The position numbers and the translations under genes were made by a program. Positions 9,997-18,880 of a stretch of 64,000 bases of DNA are shown here, in pieces; the first letter of the stretch is position 1; each line of letters begins with the position of its first letter. The DNA lies in contig JAKOGI010002142.1 of NCBI GenBank assembly GCA_029747015.1, positions 17,501 to 81,500 on the forward strand. Reading direction: 5' to 3'. The notes beneath the pieces were generated by a model. The model was not told the origin of the DNA. It did not search any database and saw nothing but the letters and a program-made list of their open reading frames with translations. This DNA comes from Carnegiea gigantea. Lineage: Eukaryota; Streptophyta; Magnoliopsida; Caryophyllales; Cactaceae.

Positions 9997-11781
9997 TCAT
10001 TGGGCCCCATCGGGCCCAGGGGGAGGCCAAAAGGACGGGGGAAAGGGATAGAAATGGGTGGAGCTACCCTGGTCAAAGGGTAGAGTGGATGAAGAACCTG
10101 CCGGGGCGCCAGGGAAAGAGCGAAAACGCTCCTCCATCCGCCGAATCGTCTCGGACTGACGCCAAAGCAGTTCGTTCATCCGACGCCTTTCCGCAGACTC
10201 ACGGGCCTCGCGAATGGCCCGCTCCTCCTCACGCTGAAGCCGCCGCAACTCCCTCTGCTCCTGGCGGTCAATATAACCGCGAAAATGGCTCACCCCCTCC
10301 TCTATGGAATCCATGCGTCCAGAAATGCGCTGGATATCACGGCTCATGCCACTAAAACCCTCTCTAAGACCCGATACCTCCAGTTGGAGGTTTGAGAAAG
10401 ATTGAAGGAACGTGGGGTCCAGCAGCATATAAGATGCGGAGGAGGAGGACCCACCCATGGAATGAGGGAATGGTGGGTGAAGGGGTGGTGGTGGTGGAAT
10501 AGGCTCATGGGAGGTAGGAGCTCCACTATCCTCGGCTGTAGCCTCGGGAGCCTCAGCGCCCTCGTCACTCTCCTCCGCACTCTCCTCGCCTTCCTCTCCC
10601 TCATCTAAATCCAGATCAGCGGCCAGCTGCTCCTCGCTGGGAAGAACAGTGGCCCTAAGGATGCGCCCGTCGCAATTCCAGTTTCTTTTGTTTGCTACTG
10701 CGGTGCGCTGAGGATTGGGAAGGTTGAAAAGGATGGTCTTATGGTGGGGGTACCGAATAGTGTCACCTCTGGTATCTATGATATGCATATGATGCAGGGT
10801 ACTAAGGTCGAGGTGACCACCTAAAAAGTGAGACTCCAGAGAAGAGAGTCTCGAGCTGTAGCCTAAAGCAATAGCAATGGCGGTAACGGTACCGCCAACG
10901 CTAAGGACGTTTCGGTTGCTAGGTTTGGCCACTTCCGCCAGGTGGCGGATAATGAAGGCCCCCGTATCAATAGGGGTACTGGACAGGGCGCACCAAATAA
11001 TAAATAATTCAGCCTTACGACACCCATTCTGGGTATCGTTTCGGCTGAAAATAATGTTAGCGGTAAGGCGCTGAAGGTACCGTAAGTTGACATTACAAAT
11101 GTCGGTAGCCTTCGCCTGTCTAGGGTCATAGACCCTGAGTCTCCCCCACCTATCACGATAGTCCTTCCGTTTGGAGCAGGTAATGCTCAACCAAACGGGG
11201 TCAGGGCGCCATAACGAGGGCACATCACGATATGCCCCGTCGGCCACCGGGAGTCGCAAAAGGTCGTTAAACATGCGCAGACTCATCCGGTGATCGACGT
11301 TAAACATCCTAAAGCTAATGGCGACCTCCTGACCATTGTAACGACCATCCCAATCAATACTCAAGGCACTCAAAAACTCAACCATGAGTCGATCATATGA
11401 GGCATACTGCATGTTTATATAATCAGACCAGCCTAAACGACCAAACAAAACCAACATGTCATCTAACAGGCCTAGAGTTCGTAATGAGTCAGCATGAAAG
11501 AATTTTTGTTCACTAGCATATCTAGTGACTAATGACTCGTAACGGGCCTTTTGTGCATCAGAAATAAATTGCAAACCTCGGGTACTAGCAGGTAATACAA
11601 GAGGAAAAGCATCTTTTGTACCTTTCGCCGCAGTAGGCGCAGTGGATGACGTTGCTGCTCTAGATGACTTCTTGGGTGCAGATGGACCCGCAGAGGACTC
11701 CCCAATTCGCTTCCTTCCCATTTTTGCCCAAATTGCAGATCTGAACTCGAAAGGAGGTGAGGATGGTGGAAATGGGGTCAA
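9997..11781 (-). CDS. Athila ORF1-like protein (594 aa)
   Basis: A long, uninterrupted frame of unknown biochemical role. A basic, Ser/Thr/Ala-rich N-terminus contains GRKRIGESS. A globular part follows (residues about 70-380) with motifs such as LGLLDDMLVLFGRLGW, YDRLMVEFLSAL and ISFRMFN, which recall the ATHILA ORF-1 / putative plant transposon protein families. Then come an acidic stretch (about 395-425), a proline-rich linker (about 440-455) and a charged C-terminal coiled coil (about 475-570). The Met at 11,721 (MGRKRIG) is a likelier start than 11,781, because the extra 20 residues look like leader. In full Athila elements a frame in this position follows integrase; here it follows protease directly. 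No transmembrane segment is evident, so I do not call it an envelope protein. The family match is from memory of motifs and was not searched. Confidence 0.75.
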   Translation of the reverse strand: MTPFPPSSPPFEFRSAIWAKMGRKRIGESSAGPSAPKKSSRAATSSTAPTAAKGTKDAFPLVLPASTRGLQFISDAQKARYESLVTRYASEQKFFHADSLRTLGLLDDMLVLFGRLGWSDYINMQYASYDRLMVEFLSALSIDWDGRYNGQEVAISFRMFNVDHRMSLRMFNDLLRLPVADGAYRDVPSLWRPDPVWLSITCSKRKDYRDRWGRLRVYDPRQAKATDICNVNLRYLQRLTANIIFSRNDTQNGCRKAELFIIWCALSSTPIDTGAFIIRHLAEVAKPSNRNVLSVGGTVTAIAIALGYSSRLSSLESHFLGGHLDLSTLHHMHIIDTRGDTIRYPHHKTILFNLPNPQRTAVANKRNWNCDGRILRATVLPSEEQLAADLDLDEGEEGEESAEESDEGAEAPEATAEDSGAPTSHEPIPPPPPLHPPFPHSMGGSSSSASYMLLDPTFLQSFSNLQLEVSGLREGFSGMSRDIQRISGRMDSIEEGVSHFRGYIDRQEQRELRRLQREEERAIREARESAERRRMNELLWRQSETIRRMEERFRSFPGAPAGSSSTLPFDQGSSTHFYPFPPSFWPPPGPDGAQ

Positions 11782-11979
11782 TTGCGCTCTCTACAGCCTT
11801 AAACCTCAACAATGGAGGTTTTGGGGTTTTAGAGAGAGAAAGTTGAGAATGGGTATTGAGAAGAGAGGGAGATGAAAAAGGGAAGGGGGTTGAGCGGGGG
11901 GGGGCGCGACGACGCCGGCAAGAGGGGCGGCCGGCTGGTGGTGGTCGCCGGGTGGTGTGAGAGTGAGGTTGGGGCGAGT

Positions 11980-12002
11980 GAAGAGAGAGAGAGAGAGAGA
12001 GA
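11980..12002. repeat. (GA)n microsatellite
   Basis: GAGAGA run of about 22 bases in the spacer between the ORF1-like frame and the protease. On the minus strand it reads CTCTCT and produces part of a spurious Ser/Leu-rich frame. Confidence 0.8.
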
Positions 12003-12071
12003 GCTGCGTCGAGGAGAGAGAAACAGCGCGGAGGAGGAAGAAAAGAAGGTCTGTTTTCGCTGAAATTTAAT

Positions 12072-12393
12072 GTGGCACGGTCGTGCCTATAGGCACGGGG
12101 TGACCGTGCCACGCCTCGAATCACAGCTGTAATTGATTTGGGCAGCACGGTCGTGCCCAAAAGCACGGCTTGACCGTGCCGTTTTTCTGCCCGGCGCGCT
12201 TCTCTTCCTCTATTCGTCTCTTTTTTTTTTTTTTTGGGTGGAAGAAAGGGGACACGGGATGTCCCGAGGCACGCTGCCCCCGTGCTGCCCTTTTCCTTTT
12301 TTTTTTTTGAGGTTTTTTTTTTGGGGGGGTTTTTTGTGGGGTTGAAAGAGAATCGTGGCACGGTCGTGCCGTGGAGCACGGTCACACCGTGCC
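12072..12393. repeat. Palindrome modules in the spacer after protease
   Basis: Three modules repeat the pattern palindrome plus spaced inverted pair. GGCACGGTCGTGCC (12,074-12,087) is followed by GGCACGG..CCGTGCC (12,092-12,110). GGGCAGCACGGTCGTGCCC (12,140-12,158) is followed by AGCACGG..CCGTGCC (to 12,180). GTGGCACGGTCGTGCC (about 12,355-12,370) is followed by GAGCACGG..CCGTGCC (to about 12,393). The same core occurs in the 3' LTR at 7,824-7,914. Poly-T runs (12,221-12,235, 12,300-12,330, 12,421-12,450) separate the modules. The place is where pol sits in full elements. Confidence 0.85.
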
Positions 12394-12512
12394 GTATCCC
12401 TGCTTCTGCGTTCCTGCCCCTTTTTTTCCTCTTTTTTTTTTTTTTTTTTGGAAAGCAGTAAAGCTTGGGTTGCCTCCCAAGAAGCGCTTGTTTTAGGTCG
12501 TTAGCTTGACCC

Positions 12513-13196
12513 TTACCTCCAAATGGTAAGTAGGGGTGATGCGGGAGGTGTAGATACGGGGGTGTAGAATGATGGAGCAAGCTCGACTAACGCCCCAACA
12601 TCAGCGGAGGTGGCCTCCGAAGTGGGTGAGATCAACAGCGGATCCCTACATGCTACGGGCCATATGTGGGGCCATCCATCCCCATCAAAAACCTCGACCT
12701 TCAAGGCAGTAACAGAAGGAGGGGTTGGAGTGGGCGCGACAGGAGAGGCAGAGGTGATGGGTGCTGTGGGGAAGCAGAAGTCCAACGTCTTCCCACATAT
12801 CTCAAACGATATCGAGCCAGCCCTTACGTCTATCTTTGCCCCAGCGGTAGCCAGAAATGGCCGTCCCAAGATAATGGGAACGACAGAGTTGTCACCCATG
12901 TCTAATACCATGAAGTCACAGGGGATGACAAACTTACCAACCTGGACTGGAATGTCCTCTAACACGCCCACAGGTCGTCTGACAGTACTGTCAGCGAGCT
13001 GTATGGTCATGGGCGTGGGGAGTAGATCTGTCAGTTGAAGCTTCTTGCAGAGGGAGAGAGGCATTAAGCTTACGCTGGCGCCCAAATCACAAAGGGCTCT
13101 TTCAATTCGCAAATCCCCTATGCAGCAGGGGATGGAGAAGCTACCAGGGTCATTCCGCTTCGATGGTGAGTCATTTTGCAAGATCGCGCTGTAGGC
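12513..13196 (-). CDS. Athila-type aspartic protease
   Basis: A retropepsin that would cut the gag precursor in the particle. The catalytic motif reads LCDLGASVSLMP, with D-L-G in place of the viral D-T/S-G as usual in this plant lineage. The flap region and the distal IILGRPFLATAGAKIDV motif are present. The C-terminal about 70 residues are Pro/Ala/Thr-rich and end at a stop where reverse transcriptase would normally begin. An open Met at 13,181 exists, but homology extends upstream in this frame (GEAYSAILQND) to the end of gag. So the protease probably depends on a frame change from gag at about 13,190-13,200. That could be a programmed -1 shift or a one-base indel. Confidence 0.85.
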   Translation of the reverse strand, partial: AYSAILQNDSPSKRNDPGSFSIPCCIGDLRIERALCDLGASVSLMPLSLCKKLQLTDLLPTPMTIQLADSTVRRPVGVLEDIPVQVGKFVIPCDFMVLDMGDNSVVPIILGRPFLATAGAKIDVRAGSISFEICGKTLDFCFPTAPITSASPVAPTPTPPSVTALKVEVFDGDGWPHIWPVACRDPLLISPTSEATSADVGALVELAPSFYTPVSTPPASPLLTIWR

Positions 13197-13201
13197 CTCT
13201 C

Positions 13202-14983
13202 CTATGGAGGGTACTGAAACTTCTTGAGCTCTCTTTTCTTGGAGAGGAGCTCTCTCAAGAAGCTCAAGTAAATGGGCGCTTCCTTAAGAGCCTCCAAAAA
13301 CGGAATACTGACGTGGATCCGTTTTAGCATGTCCAAGAATCTTGCGAACCGGGGCTCGAGCGGCAGTAGCTGGGAACACGTCAACCTCTGGGGATAAGGT
13401 GCAGGCACTCGATGAGGCCGGATCGGAAGTGAAGGACTAGGCGTGCCAGTGGAGCTCAAACTCTCATCCCCCTTCCTTTCTTCACCCTCCCTTGCAGAAT
13501 TAGGATCGGAAACGACCTCCTGAAGAACCATCACTGGGCTCTCCTTAAACCCCTCACCTACCGAAGTGATGGCATTAACATGGCTCTTGGGGTTTGTCTC
13601 GGGCTGGCTAGGTAGGTGCCCGTGTGGCCTAGACAGGTGGCTCACCTGCTGAGCTATCTGGGCGATCTGATTATCCATCGCCTTTTGATGTGCGGCCATA
13701 GCGTCGAACTTAGTGTTTAGTTGGTTGATCGACTCACTAAGAATTTCATTGGTCTTAGTTTGTGTCGCAATGAAACGCTCCATGATGCTTTCTAAGTTCG
13801 ACTTGGATTGAGGAGGTGGAGGGGGTGGATTGTACGGGGCTCTATAGGGAGGATTGGGTGGTTGAGGCTGAGAGGCATTAGCCAGCGAGGGGTTATTGTT
13901 GCGGTAGGAGAGGTTTGGATGGTTTCTCCAACCGGGGTTGTATGTGTTTGAGTACGGGTTATTTTGTGGCCGTGGGCTGTAATTTTGGAAAGCATTAACT
14001 TGCTCCACTCCCTGAAGATGGGCTTGACAATCAGTAGCTTCATGCCCTTGAATACCGCATACTTCACAAAAGACCCCAACCGCATACATGGCACTAGATG
14101 GGTTTCCTGGGTGAGGAGTACCCATCCTATCGAATCTCTGGGCAAGGGCGTCAACCTTGCTTGCCAACATATCCACTGCATCGATCCCATAAACCCCGCT
14201 TGCCTTCTTCGGGGCTGCTCTCTCATTAGACCAGTGGTAGTTATTAGCAGCCATGTCTTCAAGCAGGGCTTTAGCAACCTCAATGGACTTTCCCATAAGT
14301 GCCCCACCAGCAGCAGCATCAATGGACATCTTCAGAGACTGATCGAGTCCATTGTAGAAAGTTTGAATGAGGAGCCAATCTGGGACTCCATGGTGAGGGC
14401 ACTGGCGTTGCAGATCTTTGAATCGTTCCCACGCCTCATATAGAGATTCGCCATGCAGCTGGGCGAATGAAGTGATGTCAGCCCTTAGTTTGGCCGTCTT
14501 CCCTGGGGGGAAATATTTGCTCAAAAATGCCTTGGAGAGGGCATCCCAAGTGGCAAAAGCATTGGGCTCCTCATTTTGGAGCCAGTCTCTGGCTCTATCC
14601 CGCAGAGAGAAAGGGAAGAGCCTCAATCGAATGGCGTCGGTGGGGACCCCATTGAGCTTAATGGTATCACACTTCGCAAGGAAATTGCGAAGGTGCATGT
14701 TAGGATTCTCAGAAGGGTGCCCACCGAACTGGTCTCGCTCCACTAGCGAGATAAGGGCCGGGCGCAGCTCGAAATTGTTCACCTCAACTGCGGGGTTCAC
14801 TATAGAAGAGGTGATACCCGACGACTGAGGCATTGCATAGTCCCTTAGGACGCGGTTGTCTTGCGCCGCCATGGTAGATTCTACTTGTTGCTTCTTTCGT
14901 GCGCCGCTTCGCTTGCGAGCAGTAGCTTCAATTTCAGGATTCAGGGGAAGTAAGTGGTGACTCCCCTGACTGCGCCTGTGCAT
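13202..14983 (-). CDS. Gag polyprotein, Athila-type (593 aa)
   Basis: Structural protein of the cytoplasmic particle. After a short leader the capsid-like gag domain (residues about 80-250) includes RLRLFPFSLRDRARDWL, FLSKYFPPGKTAKLR and ESLYEAWERFKDL. A full zinc knuckle CEVCGIQGHEATDC (C-x2-C-x4-H-x4-C) follows at about residue 308, then an Asn/Pro-rich linker and a Gln-rich helical stretch. The frame is open throughout. The Met at 14,872 (MAAQDNRV, in context ACCATGG) fits plant initiation better than the upstream Met at 14,983. It lies next to the primer-binding site as expected, and the protease follows in another frame. It could still package its own RNA. The intact frame and similar LTRs mark a recent copy. 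Confidence 0.9.
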   Translation of the reverse strand: MHRRSQGSHHLLPLNPEIEATARKRSGARKKQQVESTMAAQDNRVLRDYAMPQSSGITSSIVNPAVEVNNFELRPALISLVERDQFGGHPSENPNMHLRNFLAKCDTIKLNGVPTDAIRLRLFPFSLRDRARDWLQNEEPNAFATWDALSKAFLSKYFPPGKTAKLRADITSFAQLHGESLYEAWERFKDLQRQCPHHGVPDWLLIQTFYNGLDQSLKMSIDAAAGGALMGKSIEVAKALLEDMAANNYHWSNERAAPKKASGVYGIDAVDMLASKVDALAQRFDRMGTPHPGNPSSAMYAVGVFCEVCGIQGHEATDCQAHLQGVEQVNAFQNYSPRPQNNPYSNTYNPGWRNHPNLSYRNNNPSLANASQPQPPNPPYRAPYNPPPPPPQSKSNLESIMERFIATQTKTNEILSESINQLNTKFDAMAAHQKAMDNQIAQIAQQVSHLSRPHGHLPSQPETNPKSHVNAITSVGEGFKESPVMVLQEVVSDPNSAREGEERKGDESLSSTGTPSPSLPIRPHRVPAPYPQRLTCSQLLPLEPRFARFLDMLKRIHVSIPFLEALKEAPIYLSFLRELLSKKRELKKFQYPP

Positions 14984-15136
14984 ACAAAGCCAAAACTATA
15001 CCAAGCGTAAGCAGGCTCAAGCAAGAGTAAAAACAAGCTAGAAGGAGGAAAAGGGGAAAGGGAAAGAGGAAAAGAAAAAGGAAAAAGCCTAATCTCAAGC
15101 GTTTAAAATCGCTTTCGATGTTGAAAACAAACAAGT

Positions 15137-15154
15137 TCCCCGACAACGGCGCCA
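15137..15154 (-). other. Primer-binding site (tRNA-Asp)
   Basis: Minus strand TGGCGCCGTTGTCGGGGA, complementary to the 3' end of plant tRNA-Asp except for one base (T for C). It lies five bases from the LTR end at 15,160. This site is characteristic of Athila-type gypsy elements. Confidence 0.85.
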
Positions 15155-15159
15155 AAACT

Positions 15160-15784
15160 TGTTGTGTTAAAAATGTACCGCAAGTGCACGGTGCCAGTTG
15201 TAGCTAGCAAAGGCAAGTACGGGTCGTGTCCACAGAGAACTTAGTTTCAACCACCGAATCGATTTCTAATACTTAATCTAGGCGAAAGTCGAGTGAAGTT
15301 TGTTTAACTGATTCTAACTCTATTTGGTCTAAGTCAATTATGAGAAGGGAATCCTGGATTGGGGTTCACCGCACAGTGACGTTCATTGGAAAATAAACTA
15401 GGTCGTGTGAATCTGCCTGCAAGATAATTGAAATGGAATTATTACCGGTTTAAAGCATCTACGCTTACTTTCGAAGGTCATTAGACTGATCAAGCTAACC
15501 TAGTTGTCTACTTTCGTGAAACTAGAATAACAAAACCACAAGATCATGTAATTTCAATTCCCAATTGCACCCCCAACTACTTTCCTGTCAAGTAATTCAA
15601 TTGCTCACAAAGCTACTCTAAGTAAAGGACCTAACTTTCGTTAGTCTCCTAAACCCTAATTAAGAACATGAATAAAACCCTCTCAGACAATTCATCGAAC
15701 ACCTGGCATGCTAAGTGAGAATTCAATTATACTCTTGGTAACGTAATTCACAAAAACCTAGAATTAACAATCCAATTTACATCA
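15160..15784 (-). repeat. 5' LTR of the non-autonomous element, truncated
   Basis: Matches 6,871-7,490 with about eight substitutions and a short insertion (TTGGTAA-type, near 15,737). It then stops, so the U3 half is missing, including the three palindromes. A patchwork of copia and LTR pieces follows. Confidence 0.85.
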
Positions 15785-16449
15785 CTTTGTGATATTTCTA
15801 AAATGGAATTTAGCCGCTAATAAGGTTTTAATTCTTTGGTTTTATGAAATATGTAATACACAAATAAAAACTTCTAATTGATGTTAAGATGTGAGAGATG
15901 AGCTTAGTGAAATTTTCGATCATGCAACATGAATGATGGAGTTTTTGATGGTCTAATTATTTGAAATATACCTAATGTCTATCTTTTAAAATGTATACTT
16001 CTAGATATGGCAATTAAAATATGGTTGGTAATTTGTTTACCAATTAATAGCTTGATAGCGCTGACTATGACACAAAGTGTTAGAAGATTCAGTTTCTTCT
16101 GAACGACCGTGACGTGTTAAAATATTCATCAAGTTCCAGGTCTCCTAGTATGGCAAAGATGGTATTGCTAGTGAGTAGTATTGAGAAAACATAAAGGCAT
16201 ACCAAAAATGGATCGATCAATATGTTATACTTTGTCGTATTGCCTCAATAACTATCTATGAGGGAATCGAAAGTTATTCCACCATTGAGTACACGAGGGA
16301 TTAGCTTAGGATCAGGTTCGTCTAGATTCATTTCCTCATAAAGCTCCAGACCTATGGTTGGTATTGCAAAAAGGGAAAAACGCTAAGGGAAATGAAGAAC
16401 GGCATATAGCACGTGTGAGTGCTATAACTGTGGAAAAGAGGGACTATAT
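15785..16449 (+). repeat. Second copy of copia DNA 6,198-6,870 with patchwork start
   Basis: From 15,900 to 16,449 the sequence equals 6,321-6,870, with no difference found by eye over 550 bases. From 15,785 to 15,899 it alternates between copia leader and LTR. 'ctttgtgatatttctaaaat' is copia (as at 6,197), 'ggaatttagccgctaa' is LTR (as at 7,517), and copia-like sequence with indels returns after that. Both sources keep their own order. After 16,449 the copia polyprotein continues, so the copy shows the uninterrupted target site. This is either an assembly join between haplotypes or a real rearrangement. Confidence 0.85.
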
Positions 16450-17110
16450 GCTTGAGATTATCTGGAGCCGATTAAGGTACATTCTTTCACAGTTGCTCCT
16501 AGATAATGTGTGCTCCCAAGTATTAGTTGTTAATTATGATCCTTGGTGGATTGTAGCCACGGGAGCAACCAAGCGCATAGTTCAGGATCATGTCGATTCT
16601 GTGAACTCTCATTACTACTCGATGGGTTCATAAATTTTCTTTTTGGTAACGACCATGAAGAAGGTGTCCTTAAAATAAAGACATATCGCTGTGAAGAGAA
16701 TACGTATCTTCTTCACAATGCTTTCGAAGCACCTAGGGTGCGATGTTTCCTTGTGTCTTTTGTTTTTGAGATTAGTTTGGATAAAACAAGACATCTTCCA
16801 TCTTTGCCTTATTTTCAATTTTGTTTTAGGCATGCTCGACTTGACCATGAGGGTCAAGATAGTGCTATCAAACTAGCTAAATATAGTATTTTAAGGCCGA
16901 CTCATTAGGGTCAAGGTGCCCATATGTGAGTCAAGTTTAGCTAGCAAAACAACTATGAAGTCTTTTAGTTTTGAGCCCGCCGAACCTCTTAGCGTTCATT
17001 CACTCCAAATATTTACGGGCCCATGAATGTGAAAGCACATCATGGAGCGATATATTCGTAATGTACGTATGTGTACCTATTATCTCATTGCTATTAGGTA
17101 CTTGATGTGT
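16421..17110 (+). pseudogene. Copia protease and integrase N-part relic
   Basis: After the gag knuckle the sequence encodes a protease-like patch around 16,540-16,600: WWIVATGATKRIV, where a working copia enzyme has W-x-L/I-D-S/T-G-A, so the catalytic Asp reads Ala. Around 16,960-17,060 it resembles the start of the integrase core (GPMNVKAHHG, where family members read GPM plus a basic stretch). Many stops and missing segments break it up, and most of the integrase catalytic core cannot be found before 17,690. Non-functional. Confidence 0.65.
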
Positions 17111-17689
17111 TCATATACTTTATAGCAGAATTAGCACTCAATTGGAATGAAATATCAAAACTTTTTAACCAATCAATGTCCTAAATATCTTCGTCGTAAA
17201 ATTAGTTCCCGTAGTGTCGATTTTCTTAAGGATAAGTTCCCAAGCTTTTGGTAAAATTTAAAAAAGACCTTAATTTGTATGAGTTACAACAAGACCTATC
17301 TCTTGGTGAGGGGGAGGATTTGAATTCTCACTCAGTCACCGAGGATGGTAAACCTTCCTTATTTGATAGGAATGGTAAAGTTTTGTTTGTTTAGGAGAAT
17401 AAGATTCGTTCTCAATCTCCAAATGTTGAGGAGAGTCAGCCTGAGAATAAGGTTTATCCTCAATCTTTCATTCCTGAACATGCAATTGGTCCAGACGTTT
17501 AGGATCCCGCCTCCATTGGAAAGTGGGAGTAATTTTCTCCTTGTGCTTAGGATCCCACACCTTTTAGAGAAAGTGGGAGGGATTTATGACCTAGACAGAC
17601 TAATAATGAAGGTCCCAGGATCCAAAGAAGTGGGTCTGGAAGAATTCCTCGCCGATATTTTTAAATTGAAGAGGATGTATTCCTATACA

Positions 17690-18880
17690 TTTTCTTGGAA
17701 GTTGAGGAACCTACCTCTTATCAAGAGGTGATTGGTTTGTCAAATCACAAATAGTGGATGGATGTCATGAGGGATGAGATGGACTCAGTAGCAAAAAAAA
17801 AGTTTGAGAACTTATTGATCCTCCATCCTGATGCAAGTCTATCGAAGATAAATGAGTTTTTGAGATAAAACGTCAGGCAAATGGTTTAATTGATAAGTTC
17901 AGGCCAGACTACTCCTAGCCCTGATTGCCTATGTGAACTTTGAGTTGTTTGAAATGGACGTAAAGACTGCTTTCCTCAATGGTAATCTTGAGAAAGAGAT
18001 TCATATGGACTAACCCATTGGTTTTGTATCAAAGGGACAAGAGAACAAGGTGTGTCGTCTTAAAAAGGTCCATCTATGGTCTTAAACAGTCTTCTAGATT
18101 TTGGTATTTTCGATTCCATGGAGTCATAACTTAGTTTGGCTTGTCTATGGGTTCAGAAGACCATCAAGTGTATGTCAAAAACTTAACATAAGGGATTATA
18201 TTTCTTACGATGTACATTAATGAGATACTATTGGCTGGAAACAACTTGGAGTTGATCGAAGCTACTTAAAAATGGCTGTCCTATATCTTTGAGATGAAGG
18301 ATGTGGATGAAGCTAGGTATGTCCTAGAAGTGGAAATAATTCAAAATCGTCTCAAGATGCTTGCATAAAAGAGGTCTTGGAATGGTTTTAGATTTATAAT
18401 TCCGAATCCCTAGGTATTCCAGTTGAGATGGGTCTAGCCTTGAGTCTTGATCAATGGCCTAAAACAGATGATGAAATAGGAACAATGAACTGTGCTAGTG
18501 TCGTAGGAAGCTTAATGTAAGCCATGTTATGTACATGACCTTACATTTGCTTTGCGGTTGATTGGGTACTTCATTATCAAAATGACCCGGGTTTTGCTAA
18601 GTGGCAAGCCATCAAAAGAGTTAAGCGCTACCTTTATGGTACTACTAACGTAGTCTTATGTTATCAATGTGACACCTTAAGTGGAGAGGATACTTAAAGG
18701 TCAACTGGGATGCTGACCTAAATGGGTCTAGCTCAACTTTAGGACATGCCTTCACTTTTGGTAGAAGACCCATGTCATAGTGCAGCAACAAGCAAGACTG
18801 CACAACAATGTTAGCTGTGGAGGCATATTGTATGTCTTGTTACCGTACAGACAAAAAGCATTGCCGTAAGGTATATATAG
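17690..18880 (+). pseudogene. Copia reverse transcriptase and RNase H relic
   Basis: Copia-type polymerase in pieces. EEPTSYQEVIGL-like start at about 17,705; MDVKTAFLNGNLEKEIHM at 17,953; the catalytic box at about 18,210 reads YINEILLAGNN where active copies have Y-V-D-D, so both Asp are lost. Later come SLDQWPKTDDE (18,445), VGSLM and ICFAVDW (18,510-18,560), and an RNase H stretch around 18,770-18,830 (CSNKQDCTTMLAVEAY). Stops and frameshifts occur throughout. It cannot make enzyme. Confidence 0.85.

Larger units (their letters stand above)
6871..15784 (-). mobile_element. Non-autonomous Athila-related gypsy element, young, right end truncated
   Basis: Reverse-strand LTR element inserted in the copia gag. 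Its 3' LTR is the complete left LTR (6,871-8,161), bounded by a polypurine tract. Its 5' LTR on the right starts at 15,160 and breaks off at about 15,784, roughly half length. The primer-binding site matches tRNA-Asp, typical of Athila. In transcription order it encodes gag, a protease, then a 594-codon protein related to Athila ORF1. There is no reverse transcriptase, RNase H or integrase between protease and the last frame, so movement would depend on another element. In about 620 shared bases the LTRs differ by about eight substitutions and one short indel (counted by eye), so it is young. The expected 5-bp target copy on the right cannot be seen because that end is missing. Confidence 0.85.

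Noticed and set aside
9997..11781. Envelope protein of an Athila retrovirus-like element
   Set aside because: No signal peptide or transmembrane segment is visible. Basic, acidic and coiled-coil regions fit an internal, possibly nuclear, protein.
11660..12580. 306-codon reverse-strand frame rich in Lys, Pro and Ser
   Set aside because: It is produced by T-tracts, CT repeats and palindromes in the spacer between protease and the ORF1-like frame, overlaps both real frames, and has no motif.
12610..13038. 142-codon + strand frame opposite the protease
   Set aside because: Shadow of the protease on the other strand; the protease motifs on the minus strand explain the open frame.
13792..14828. 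Several frames overlapping gag (159, 176 and 136 codons)
   Set aside because: They overlap the clear gag frame in other phases and show no protein family features.
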